Of a stretch of 64,000 bases of DNA, positions 33,612 through 53,620 are shown piece after piece. The position numbers were made by a program, and so were the translations under genes. Numbering within the stretch: position 1 is the first letter of the stretch; every line of letters starts with the position of its first letter. The notes beneath the pieces are model-generated. The model did no database searches, was not told the origin of the DNA, and saw only the letters and a program-made list of their open reading frames with translations. This DNA is from Ciona intestinalis (lineage: Eukaryota > Chordata > Ascidiacea > Phlebobranchia > Cionidae), in NCBI RefSeq assembly GCF_000224145.3, contig NC_020170.2:3178646-3242645 (forward strand), written 5' to 3'.

Positions 33612-34418
33612 GTGTACACGTTTGATTCTTTATTCTTTCTTTATCGGAGACACATTAAAGTATATCTTTGTCATTATCAAATATTTTATAATGGAGTGTC
33701 CCCATTCATTAGAGCTAGGATCTCTTGTTTTATCTTGTATGTGGGCAGAGACCATAGAAATCTCCAATGGTGAAAACTTAAGAACGAAGAATTTGAGATA
33801 AAATTAAATGTAAATTTTAAGTAAATACACCGAAAAACTTTACCGATTTTATTTAAAAATTGTATAGTGTTTTTATGCAATATTAACGCCAATGTCGATT
33901 TTTAATTATGCGAGAAACAAAATTGGCAACACTGTTTTTAAAAGATATGTACATCATTCCGAATGTTCCATTTCTGTTCTTTAATGTAATAACGGGCGTC
34001 GACTGATATATAGAATTGAATGTTTTTGTATGTAAAGTGTGTATGACAGTTTGTAATGCTATGAAATATACCGCGTATACACACGATATAAAGTCATTTA
34101 CCAATCTACGTGTATTTACGCGAGATTTAGGTGAAACAGAAACAAAGATACAACCAAGACGATTTTTCAATAAGACCAGTGGTTATAATGAGTTGAATGT
34201 AAAAGCAGGCGACCAGCCAAGTCTTCTACAGTCTACAACGCTCAATCTTTTTAGTACAGTCAATTTCAATGTAACAACTTGCACAACAATATGTCATATT
34301 ATATTATTATACCACTTTTTTTCTGTAACTGTGTTGTATAATTTCCATGTTGTATTATTGATTTTATTATTTTAGAACCGTGGTCTTAATTCTTCACAAG
34401 TCCATTGGTTTAAATAAG
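33612..34418. other. Intergenic before UBE2N
   Basis: No recognisable coding exon. A 119-codon open frame at 34016-34375 has no family marks and overlaps minus-strand frames of similar quality. TTTTATTATTTTAG ending at about 34375, followed by a 43-base leader, may be a splice or trans-splice acceptor for UBE2N. Confidence 0.5.
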
Positions 34419-35804
34419 ATGAATAAAAGTAATAGCTCTGTGCCGAATCTGCCAAGGCGGATAGTTAAGGTGACTAAACACTTTTCATTCTTAAATTAAA
34501 AATTTTATATGCAACCTACAGTTTAAAGATTTTCAATAAATAATTGTGTTTATTTTTTCAGGAAACACAGCGTTTGTTGTCGGAACCTGTTCCTGGTATC
34601 ACAGCTGCACCTGTAGAAGACAATTTAAGATATTTTAAAGTTTTGATGAAGGGACCAAAAGATGTAAGCCCAAACCTGACTTAAGCTTTGTTTGAAAATG
34701 TCATTTTGTTGAGTAAATATTTAACAATTTTGTGTAAATCATTAGCGTGATGTTATAATTGTTGTGCAGTACAAAGTGTTCAAATATATTGCAGTCTCCA
34801 TTTGAAGGAGGGAATTTTAAACTGGAGTTGTTTCTCCCTGAAGAATATCCAATGGCAGCTCCTAAAGTTCGATTCATAACGAAAATATATCATCCTAACG
34901 TGGATAAAATTGGGCGAATTTGCTTGGATATTTTAAAAGGTGGATTAAAAAAGTCCATGTTTTGTATGCAGTGGAATAACTAATCTGTGAATAATATATC
35001 CTATTTTAGTGATTAATATAACAGATTACGTACTGTAATATAACATTACAAATTATAAAAATAGTAAAATAAAAAATTACAATTGTCCAATTCGCTAATT
35101 TAGCTCTGACATAAATGTATGCATGTACAAGTATCTAAACCTAATTCATTTTAATAAATTATTGGCTCGGTTACTATCCATTCACCTATTTTGGAAAGAA
35201 TCTGTTAATTGATTTACCAATTAGTGCAGCTGTACCCCACTATTGTTTTACCGAAATATATTTAATTTATTAACTTGTTGTGCTAGAGCATATAAGGAGT
35301 TAAAAAACTTCTTGTTTAAAAGTTTGTTACTATGCTTGAAGCACATGCATGTTTTAGCTTTTTCCATACATTTTGGTAACCAATATAATGTAATTTAATT
35401 CCCAGATAAATGGAGTCCAGCATTACAAATGCGGACAGTACTTCTTTCAATACAAGCTTTACTCAGTGCGCCTAATCCCGATGATCCTTTAAATAATGAG
35501 GTGGCAAATCTATGGAAAGAAAATGAAGCTGAGGCAATAAGCAGAGGTAATCTAAATGTGTATTCTAAAAAATATAGTATTATATAAAACGGGATATTTT
35601 TATAATTTAAAGGCAGAAACCATTTTATTTTATTACTGCTCATTTTTATTGTAAATCGGTCTTTTCTTCGAAGAATATTTAAATGACCAGCAGCTGTTGG
35701 TCTGCCCGTTTACGGTGTAATAAGCTCTTCGTACTCCTGTAAAAATAACAATTGTTTTTGCTACAGCAAAAGAATGGACAAGAATACATGCTATGGAACA
35801 ATAA
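34419..35804 (+). CDS. UBE2N: Ubiquitin-conjugating enzyme E2 N (Ubc13)
   Basis: Five exons (34419-34469, 34562-34663, 34795-34939, 35406-35546, 35767-35804) give 158 residues. Ubc13 pairs with a UEV partner to build Lys63-linked ubiquitin chains in DNA-damage tolerance and innate immune signalling. The match is near exact through [40 protein letters not shown], the HPN motif, catalytic Cys at about 94 in [17 protein letters not shown], and [15 protein letters not shown]. The N-terminus is about seven residues longer than mammalian UBE2N ([10 protein letters not shown] before LPRR). The C-terminal residues are AMEQ rather than AMNNI. Confidence 0.97.
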
Positions 35805-35827
35805 GCTTTTTTAATTTGGTGGGTGGG

Positions 35828-35833
35828 AATAAA
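35828..35833 (+). terminator. Poly(A) signal of UBE2N
   Basis: AATAAA 23 bases after the UBE2N stop, predicting a very short 3' UTR. Confidence 0.55.
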
Positions 35834-36991
35834 ATTGCCGTTTTTAGCATATATACCTAAAAGATGGAAGTTATCCTCTTCTGCACTGTCTTGTTGTCTC
35901 ATTGTTTTGGAAGTCCCAGCATTTCTTTTCCCGCTGAACTTGGTTGCTATGGCGACAAAATTACAAATCTGTTTACATCAAAGCTTGATGCAAGTTCCTC
36001 TTGATTTATTTATAGTATGTCGACTTAAAATGTAGTAGCGAAACTGATTTATCCAGTGTCGGAACACTGGTTGCCACCTCAAGTGCTGTGTTTGACTATG
36101 CGGTGATATAACTTGAATTTGATGCTAGTTTTAAAAAAAGAAATTCTCCTTTTTTTGACTTTTTTTCACAGCCATTCTCATTTTGTGAAAAAGTGAGATA
36201 TTAGACGGGTACATGCATGTTTTCATTTGTATTATTGACATCTTAGAAAATTCTGATTCAGTATACCAGAATGTTTTATGCTGTAACCCACTTCTAACAG
36301 GAGCTACTTATCTTCTGCAATAGTTATTTCTGATTTGTTCTTCTTAAATGATTGTCGACCATTTAAAACTCTTGCTGTGCTTTAATCAATGTATATAAAC
36401 TGCAAGGGATCTTCATGAACAAGTGTAACATTAAACCATGGGTAATTTCCTTTAAGTTGATTCATTTTTTGGCGGTTTGTATTGTTTTCGATTGCAAATA
36501 AACAATTTTAAGTGCTCCCAAAAAGCTCTCAGAAAGAATGGATGTATTTTTATTCAATTTCATGTATCCCTAAAGAGTTTTTACCATCAAGGTTTTTTAA
36601 TTAAAACACTATATGTCTGCTATGTCTACAAGCTTGTTCCTGTTATTTTGTTTGTCTGTTTAGCTGGCCATTGCTCGTGGGCAACCCATTACTGACCACT
36701 GGATTAGAGGTATTGAAATACAGATCCACAGTGGTAGCAGCATCAAGCATTTACAAACCCCCTCTGGTTGCAGAAAAATTATTCACAACTATGTCAAGGC
36801 GCTATGAAAACTATTTTGTGAACTAAGCCTAAGGTTATGACTCAACATCACATCAATTAAATCACAACATGTTTAAAGATTTGTGTATTAAATAATAGTC
36901 ACGCCAGAACAATTTCATACCATGGAACTATAGATAAAGAACTGTTATTAAATAGAAAAGTATTTTTTCAATGAAAAAGAAAATCTCATCG
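35834..36991. other. Intergenic between the UBE2N and PDHB 3' ends
   Basis: Convergent 3' regions. No gene seen; frames at 35823-36035 and 36477-36695 are AT-rich and lack family marks. A SINE-like fragment (GGGCAACCCATTACTGACCAC with CTGGATTAGAGGTATTGAAAT) lies near 36675-36785. Confidence 0.5.
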
Positions 36992-39900
36992 TTAAGCGGT
37001 ATCAGTCATTGGCTGAATGTGAAGAGTCTTTTTTACAGACAGAACAATGTCTTTAACCCCTGGTAATGCACCGTCTTCCAAAACTTGTGCATACGGCATT
37101 GGAATGTCTGCACCAGTCACACGAATGGCTGGAGCATCAAGGTAGTCAAATGCAGGACCTAAAACAATTTAACATGAAATTTTTGTGTTGTATAAGTAAT
37201 ATTTCTAGGTAAAAATATGATATTTTTATATTTATAAAGCTTTTCTGAATAAATAATTCAGCATACTGATATTTTGATGTATTCTAGTGATCTAGTCCCT
37301 TTATTAGGTAATAACATAAGCTTCATCAGATTCCTAATACCGCAGGTATTAACAGTTTATATATTGCTATGATAGAATGTGTAGCTTAATAATTTATTGA
37401 TACCCCATTAATGTTTGGCTCAGTACCTAGGCACTAAACTTTTACTGCATGGATAACCTAAAAATCTACTGTTATTACCTTGAGAGGCAAAAAATCTATA
37501 TTTTTCACCATTAACATAGAAGGTATTTCTGGCAAATGTTGTCTCCCATAATGTACAAAACAAATGTGAATAAGAGTTCTTAGATCTTACCTTCCATTAT
37601 CTGAGCACAGACCTCAGATCCAATACCAAACATAGGCCATCCACCCTCCACACTTATAAGGTGGTTAGTTTTCATCACACTTTGTTGTACAGTCTCGATA
37701 TCAAGTGGGCGGATGCTTCTGAGGTTAATCACCTGCGTTGCAATAAACAAATGAAATTAATAAAATAAAAAGTGTATAGTTTCGAGACAGGCCATAGAAA
37801 AAAGTACAATTTTCAGTTCAAACATTTCGTTTATTTTAATTAAACTATATTGAGTTATGAAGGGATTTAAAAGCCCTGAATATGCATACTCATATTTCTG
37901 CAGCCATTTTAGATTTTGAGCCTAGGACCTTAACATTACAAAAAAGATCAGAGTTGGCTCATTAGCTCAAGCTATCATATATATAGGTAATTAAATTTCC
38001 CACACCTCACAGTCTATCCCTTCACTAGCCAGTTGTTCAGCCGCCTCTAAACATTGGCCCACAGGTCGTGAGTGTGAGACAAGTGTCACGTGTTTCCCAA
38101 CTCGCTCAACTTTTGCTTTTCCGATCTCAATAAGAAAATCCTCGGACATTGCTTCATCAGAAACAGGAAACGCCGTGCCGTACATTAACTCATTTTCAAG
38201 GACAACAACTGCAAAGTTATGTGCAAGTAATTAGCATTGCAATTACACCGACATAGGACAATTATTCCCAAAAAATCGGGGTTTTTAACCCGTTATCTTT
38301 TTTAAATTAAACTGTAGAAGAAATTCTTTCATAAAATATTTAATATAAAAATGAAAAATTCAGATTCAATTGCAGTATTTTAGGTATCATGGGTTTACCT
38401 GGATTAGTATCGCGAATGGCTGCCTTCAATAAACCTCTGCAATCTTCAGAGTTGAAAGGAGAAACGACTTTGAGACCAGGGCAGTGACCATACCATGCAG
38501 CAAAACATTGGGAGTGTTGTGCAGCAACACCTACAGTTGAGATACGTGTTAATACTGTAACATAACATATTTTTGGTAGTACTACCCAGTAATTGAACAG
38601 CATGTAGTAGAGTTGGATAAGATGGGATAGGTTTTCTTTTTTTTTATCGTCCCATTTGGTGGTAAATAAAGATTTTTTACATAATTATATAACCAGAGTC
38701 CCACGAGCGTTGTTAATTGTTTAAAATATAATAAGAAAATATGAGATTTCGGTGCTAAGGGTCTAATCCCACAGTACCATATCTTTAGTTCTTTAAAGAT
38801 CTGCATACCTGCTGCAGCACCATTAGGACCTCGAAAAACCACCGGCACCGTAACCATGCCACCGGACATGTAGTGACTCTTGGCTGCCGAGTTGATCACA
38901 TGGTCAATGGCTTGCATCGAGAAGTTAAAGGTCATGAATTCACAGATGGGTTTCAAGCCAGCCTGAAAAAATATTCAAAATTGTTCCTGAAGGATCTTGT
39001 TGAGGCCGTAAAACCACAGTCATTATAATATGGGTGTTCTGTTTTATACATCTCGTGCCCTTTATGTTGTATGGGTAGCCATGGACAGGAATTCAAATTG
39101 TACATGGTTACAATTTGAAATTACAGAATTGTTTTTTAATGCTCTCACCATTGCAGCACCAACAGCCATTCCCGCAAATCCTGATTCAGTAATAGGTGTG
39201 TCAATTACTCTCTGATCTCCATATTTCCTCCATAAACCACGACTCACCTTTAAAAATGGAATGTATTATTCAAGGATAGCTTACTTTAACACATGATATG
39301 ATTAAACTGTAGCTGTTGTATTGGATAGGATATACAATTCAAGAGTCACATATATGTGATTCTATTGTATGTAGGTGTGGTACAGCAGCGTGGCGCGCCA
39401 TTGGTCCTCGGATTTGGGCCAGGATTGGCTCATTACCCCACACAGATACAGGTAAACAAGGAATGCTCAATGAAAGTTCAACTTTTATATAAATTTGAGT
39501 ATGTGACCTATGCTTAATGTGTTAAAAGGTTCATAACTTCATTTGCATTGACACTTTACAAAGCAATTAGACCAAAACTGGTAACAGGACATCAAGCATG
39601 TGAATATCATGGTATAAAATGGTAACAAATATACTTTATATGCCCCATCATATTGAGCTACTTCCTCTCCCATCAAGAACACGGTGTTATCTCTATTCAT
39701 CTCTTCATCCATAGCTGAATTGAGAGCATCTCTAACATACATCTGAAGCATATAAGAAGGTAAATAAGTTATGTACACATGAAATAAGTATTTGAGCACA
39801 TTGTTGTATTTTTATTTTGCCATGTTGCATAAATATATTAAATACTAGAGAAAAATGCTTAAAAACCTATTTATACCTCTGTTGGGGCATGTTTTTGGCT

Positions 39901-40085
39901 TGTAGCAGAAAAACAACGAGCTCCAACACTTCTAAGAACACCTCGACTTGCCTAAATATAAGAAAATATGTTAAACAATGCTGTTTACAGAATTTCGTAT
40001 GAAATTATTGAAATACATTCTTAAAGTTTATGAAATTAAAACAAAAAAAAACTGTACTTACATTTAAACATTTTATCAACGCCAT
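36992..40085 (-). CDS. PDHB: Pyruvate dehydrogenase E1 component subunit beta, mitochondrial
   Basis: Nine exons (40085-40062, 39951-39877, 39742-39635, 39247-39149, 38962-38809, 38530-38399, 38208-38006, 37732-37591, 37158-36992) give 367 residues. With E1 alpha it forms the thiamine-diphosphate enzyme that decarboxylates pyruvate in the matrix. The first two exons encode a basic, Ser/Arg-rich presequence ([20 protein letters not shown], then CFSA). The core follows: [109 protein letters not shown] and [20 protein letters not shown], all collinear with human PDHB. It diverges from DMTF1 with about 500 bases between the start codons. Confidence 0.97.
38605..38781 (+). repeat. MITE copy in PDHB intron 5
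   Basis: TAGTAGAGTTGGATAAGATG at the left, ATCGTCCCATTTGGTGG inside, eroded right end TAATCCCACAGTACCATAT. Its right edge lies about 27 bases from the next exon. Confidence 0.75.
39330..39435. repeat. Diverged SINE-like fragment in PDHB intron 3
   Basis: GCGTGGCGCGCCATTGG, GGATTTGGGCCAGGATTGGC and TCATTACCCCACA resemble stretches at 56150-56210 and 56815-56875 (AGGCATGCC..., CCCACTACCCC). Boundaries are uncertain. Confidence 0.4.
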
Positions 40086-40581
40086 AGTTTCTTTTGAAAA
40101 TGAATATAGTGGGTATTCCTCCCGGTTTGAGGTAAAACGTCTTTCAGTGTTATGTCTGTGATTGACAGCTGACCTAAGTTAACTTTTACTTTGAATGAAT
40201 CAAGGCCTTGAGCAAGTTTGGTCCGTGAGAGATATATGTGATTACTTTTAGTGGCGAAAGTACTGTTAAGTGTACATCATAAAAATCTAGAATCCAAAGT
40301 TGACATTTTATTTTTAATTTTGTAATAATAAAGTTCATTTTTATGAATATTTTACTAAAAGTTTTGCCTGTTAAGCGTCCATAACAATAAAAAATACTTA
40401 AATAGCATTTTCTATTTTGGCGAATTCGCCAACAACATATAATTATGCATAACCAGCGTTACTGACTCTACTTGTGGTTTTGTAAGTAGTTGTTGATGTG
40501 TTTGTGTAGATTAAAAATAGCGATTCCTTATCTATGAGGGTTTTCTTCCAATAGTAGTACCACAACGTCTACAGAGGAATT
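40086..40581. promoter_or_regulatory. Divergent promoter region PDHB/DMTF1
   Basis: 496 bases separate the two start codons of head-to-head genes, so both promoters must share it. A palindrome-like TTTTGGCGAATTCGCCAAC lies near 40416-40434; its inner TTGGCGAATTCGCCAA is a perfect 16-base inverted repeat and contains GGCGAA, a half resembling E2F-type sites. No TATA box is obvious. Confidence 0.5.
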
Positions 40582-49844
<9,263 letters not shown>

Positions 49845-50714
49845 AAATCACTTTTATTTGCCAAAACCTGTCTCTTGTGTGGAATTACTATGTATTTGCT
49901 GTTATATACGTTAGCCATAACATCAAGCTGTTCCGTCGCAAAAATCCCTGCAATCATGCACAAACATATTTTGATCAAGGCTTACTCTGCCGAATCAAAA
50001 ACATACACTGAATGCATCCAACTTGGTGTAAAAAAACAACATTAAAACATGATTGAATTTGATGAAATAGTGTTTTTGTGTGAAGTTTACAATCTGCTGC
50101 CCGTATTACTGTGGTCGTGTGTTATTTATTTGTCTCCATTGTCAATTTTGTTGCTGAAGATTGTGGGCGTGATGGTATTACATTATAAGTTGTAACTTGA
50201 TGAAAATTCTTGTAACTTTATTACGAGCACAAGGTTTTAGCTAGCAAGAATTACTGGCTCAATAAAATTGCATGTTGTTGAATAGGAAATACAGTCAACC
50301 GCAGTGTGACGCGGTATGCTCTTATTCTTTATTGAAATCCGGTATATGCTCCTAACACTAGTATAGAGAGAATACTCTTCCTAAAGTGAGGCATGTTATA
50401 AGGAGGATACGTGCTCATTCATTACAGCTCTGTTCTCTAGTAGCCAATAAAAACACTTTTTTTGCGGCACGGAAGGTTACAACATATGTATTTTATTGCA
50501 CACCATAACAAAGAACCGTCAAGTATAAAACTAAATGGATATTTGATTCATGTGCATTTTACAGAAATTAACCTTTTAAACACTCCGCATTTTAGAACCT
50601 TCCGCGTTTTCCGCAATTCGAGTTTTACTTTTGTTGATTTTACATTTGTCTGTCTGTCTTCATGGTTTTGCTGTAACCGCTTGTTGTCGTTATACCAATG
50701 TTTTAAGTATAAAC
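49845..50714. other. DMTF1 3' UTR and PRPF38A upstream region
   Basis: A likely DMTF1 poly(A) signal AATAAA is near 50260. No gene otherwise. The two genes point the same way with 870 bases between coding parts, too far for the near-zero spacing of ascidian operons. Confidence 0.55.
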
Positions 50715-53577
50715 ATGGCGAATAGGACGGTAAAAGATGCGCATACTGTTAAAGGAACGAATCCACAATATCTTATTGAAAAAATTATCCGCTCACGAAT
50801 ATACGACAGTCGGTATTGGAAAGAACAATGTTTTGCACTTACAGGTACTTGAAAATTAATGTAAATTGGTCCTTTTTGTTTATCATATATGATTGTAATT
50901 TTAATTTGTAATTACGATAAGTAACCATACATACTTTTCAAAATATATTAATATTACTAAGTTTATCAAACAGCTTCAATAATAATAACAGTACCCGTAT
51001 TTGTCTCTTGATTATAGTAGCAAAGATTAAAAAATATTTAAAGCGAAAAGGTAGCAATACTACATAGTCGCTACATCTAGCAATACTACATATCCCAAGG
51101 CTGTATTTACAAATTGTTTTTGTTATTTCCAGCCGAGTTATTGGTAGACAAAGCCATGGATTTAAAATACATTGGTGGAGTCTACAGTGGAAACATCAAA
51201 CCGTGCCCATTTCTGTGCTTGATACTAAAAATGTTACAAATTCAACCGGATAAGGATATTATTGTGGAGTTTATTAGAAATGAAGATTTTAAGTGAGTAT
51301 ACATATTGCATACAAAATATGTTTTATTTTATTTTTTATATTTTACATCTCCTTGTAGATATTGTACTGTGGAGTAAAGTGGAATACTGTTAGCTCTTAA
51401 ATCTTATTTTCTGCTCGTGTTATTAACATCAACTGTATTCCAGAGGGGCTTTGGCTATAATAATCTCTTTTTTTCTACCAAATTTTAGGAGAAAAGAGAA
51501 TAAAAACATTTTTCATTTCACTCCACCCTGCTATATGGTTTTCCTTTCTTTTATTATGAAATCGAATTTTTTTGTAAGCTTACATATTATTTGCACAGAT
51601 ATGTACGTTGTCTCGGTGCTTTCTACATGCGCATCACTGGAACATCTCTAGATTGCTATAAATACCTGGAACCACTGCTCAATGATTTTCGTAAAATCAA
51701 ATTTCAAAAGCGGGAAGGAAGTAAGTAATGGTTTTGTGTAGATCTAAATTAAAAAATATATATATATTTCTTCTTGTAATGATGAAATACTAGAACTTGA
51801 TTGTATGAAACTTATTTTTTCTCCCGTGTCGAGAAAATGGCAGTCGTTAAATGGGTGTTCTATTTCACACACCTTGAGCCCGCTTTATCTATTATATGCT
51901 TGCCAAACATTAGAAATCTGAGGTAAAAACTTAATTCAGATTTCGTGATCACTCACATGGATGAATTTATTGATGAACTTCTTCGTGAAGAAAGATCATG
52001 TGACGTTATATTACCAAGAATACAGGTAACTGAGATTCACTTTTATATAATACTGTTACAACACTGGTGCCTGTATTTGCAACTGAACTTAAATGTGCAT
52101 TGAATGTATAGTGGGTTTTACAAGCACGTTTTTTAACCAAAGCCTTTTTCTATATATCAGGTTTTAATGACCGTCATTCTGTCTTTTCGCTGTTTAATTA
52201 ATTAAGTTGTCATTTTTATTATGTTTTGTATTTTCATTTAGCAAAAGTGACAGGCATTTTGCTTGGTTTTATTTACTTTTAAATTTATAAACATTTTAAA
52301 TTACCTCGTCATTCAAAAATTGCTAAAGTGTATGATGGCCTGTTTGTTATACCTTTAAAGATCATATCTCAAAATAATTCATAACGAGGTTTTAAAAATT
52401 GTTGTTTTCAATTATTAGAAGAGACAAATCCTGGAGGAGCTTGAGCAGATTGATCCTCGCATCTCTGCGTTGGATGATGACCTGGATGATCTTGGAGAGT
52501 CAAGTGATGATGATGATGAAGGTCCTCCTCTTGAGATTAGGGAGCGAGCTCCGATTCATAGACGAAGAAGTCCATCACCAAGGTAAACCCCAACGTCTAA
52601 TGGCTATTATCACTATTAGGGTCAGTATATTGTTTAATTTGTGATGTAGACTAGGCCAAAATCTTATGTCCTCTGACATGCCTCGAAACAGGATATTACT
52701 GAAGATTACTTTATATATATTTCGTTCAATTGTAGTCACAGAGATAGACACCGTCGTAGTCCGTCACCTAAACATCGTCGGTCAAGAAGCAGATCACCTC
52801 GTCGCCGTCGTAGAAGGTGAGGTGTCTGTATGGTGAATAAATCTCACTTGTAGCAGACGGGGCAACTACAGTTAGTATAACACCAACACAGTGTTCTGTT
52901 TTTACGCCTTGTACCTGCTTATAATTTTTAGGATATTTTAATTTGGTTTGTTAATTTTGAACTTCACAATCTGGTTTTGTTATAACATGTTACATAGGTT
53001 TGAAGAAAGTATTTTTGGTTTGATTTTTAACAGTATTTTAGGTTTGATTTTCGTTGCTCTTATACTAAATATGTATTAATCAGCAAATCAATGCTCAAAT
53101 TCATATTTAGATGAAAAATTTTTTTTTCTAAAACATTGTATCAGTCGAACTCCACCACGAAGACACCGATCACGAGAGCGTGAACGTGATAGAGATCGTG
53201 AAAGACAGAGGTCACCACACCGATCACATAAAGATAAAGATCATGAATCACGGTCGGTATTTTTATTTACGAAAATTTGTTTTGCTAGAGGCCTAAAAAC
53301 TATCTCAAAAAAAACGTTGACGTTGAGCAGGTCAAGGTAAATCACGGTGGGTATTTTTTAATCTTGGAGGGCTAAAACCTATCTTTTTTGATACGTTTAG
53401 CTGACATTAGTTTATTATTACACATAGTTACTACTTCACTAATTGTATTGTAAAACGTTGAGCAGGTCAAAGAAGAAAAGTAGTAAACATAGTAAGAAGG
53501 CAAAGAGTGAAGTTGATATAGAAATCCAGGAGGCGAACGAGCTCAGAGCGAAACTTGGACTCAAACCTCTCAAATGA
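50715..53577 (+). CDS. PRPF38A: Pre-mRNA-splicing factor 38A
   Basis: Eight exons (50715-50844, 51133-51292, 51599-51720, 51940-52025, 52419-52582, 52736-52816, 53145-53252, 53466-53577) give 320 residues. PRPF38A is a spliceosome component needed for activation of the B complex. The PRP38 domain fills the first 180 residues: VKGTNPQYLIEKIIRSRIYD, YIGGVYSGNIKPCPFLCLIL, YVRCLGAFYMRITGTSLDCY, HMDEFIDELLREERSCDVIL. An acidic patch (DDDLDDLGESSDDDDEG) and an RS/RD-rich tail follow, ending ELRAKLGLKPLK as in orthologues. The last donor CG|GTCGGT is fixed by phase; an alternative donor four bases later would need a different acceptor. The 3' end faces MTREX. Confidence 0.96.
51358..51536 (+). repeat. 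Degenerate MITE remnant in PRPF38A intron 2
   Basis: TACTGTGGAGTAAAGTGGAAT and a right end ATTTCACTCCACCCTGCTATA are recognisable; the centre is heavily diverged. Confidence 0.45.
53331..53336 (+). other. Candidate 6-base microexon in PRPF38A
   Basis: GTCAAG lies between TTGAGCAG and GTAAAT. Included between exons 7 and 8 it would keep the frame and add one Ser-Arg dipeptide to the RS tail (CG+GTCAAG+GTCAAAG). It arose by tandem duplication of the intron end, since CGTTGAGCAGGTCAA recurs at 53456-53470. Confidence 0.35.
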
Positions 53578-53604
53578 AATGGCTGTCGTAAACAAGGAGG
53601 GATC

Positions 53605-53610
53605 TTTATT
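53605..53610 (-). terminator. Poly(A) signal of MTREX
   Basis: AATAAA on the minus strand 10 bases beyond the MTREX stop. Cleavage downstream would place the mRNA end inside the PRPF38A last exon. Confidence 0.55.
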
Positions 53611-53620
53611 TAGAAATTGT

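Noticed and set aside
32915-33773. Long open frames on both strands across the GTGTGC(C)GCA array (up to 275 codons)
   Set aside because: They exist only because the satellite unit contains no stop codon in any frame, and they run through a gap of N. No protein family is matched.
34016-34375. A 119-codon frame upstream of UBE2N
   Set aside because: No family marks, overlapping equally long frames on the other strand, and its end coincides with a splice-acceptor-like tract.
35823-36695. Short frames between UBE2N and PDHB
   Set aside because: Cysteine/leucine-rich translations of AT-rich DNA with no splice partners; the region fits convergent 3' UTRs plus a SINE fragment.
50462-50725. A plus-strand frame ending at the PRPF38A start region
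   Set aside because: It overlaps the true PRPF38A start in another frame and has no family features; PRPF38A ATG at 50715 explains the region.
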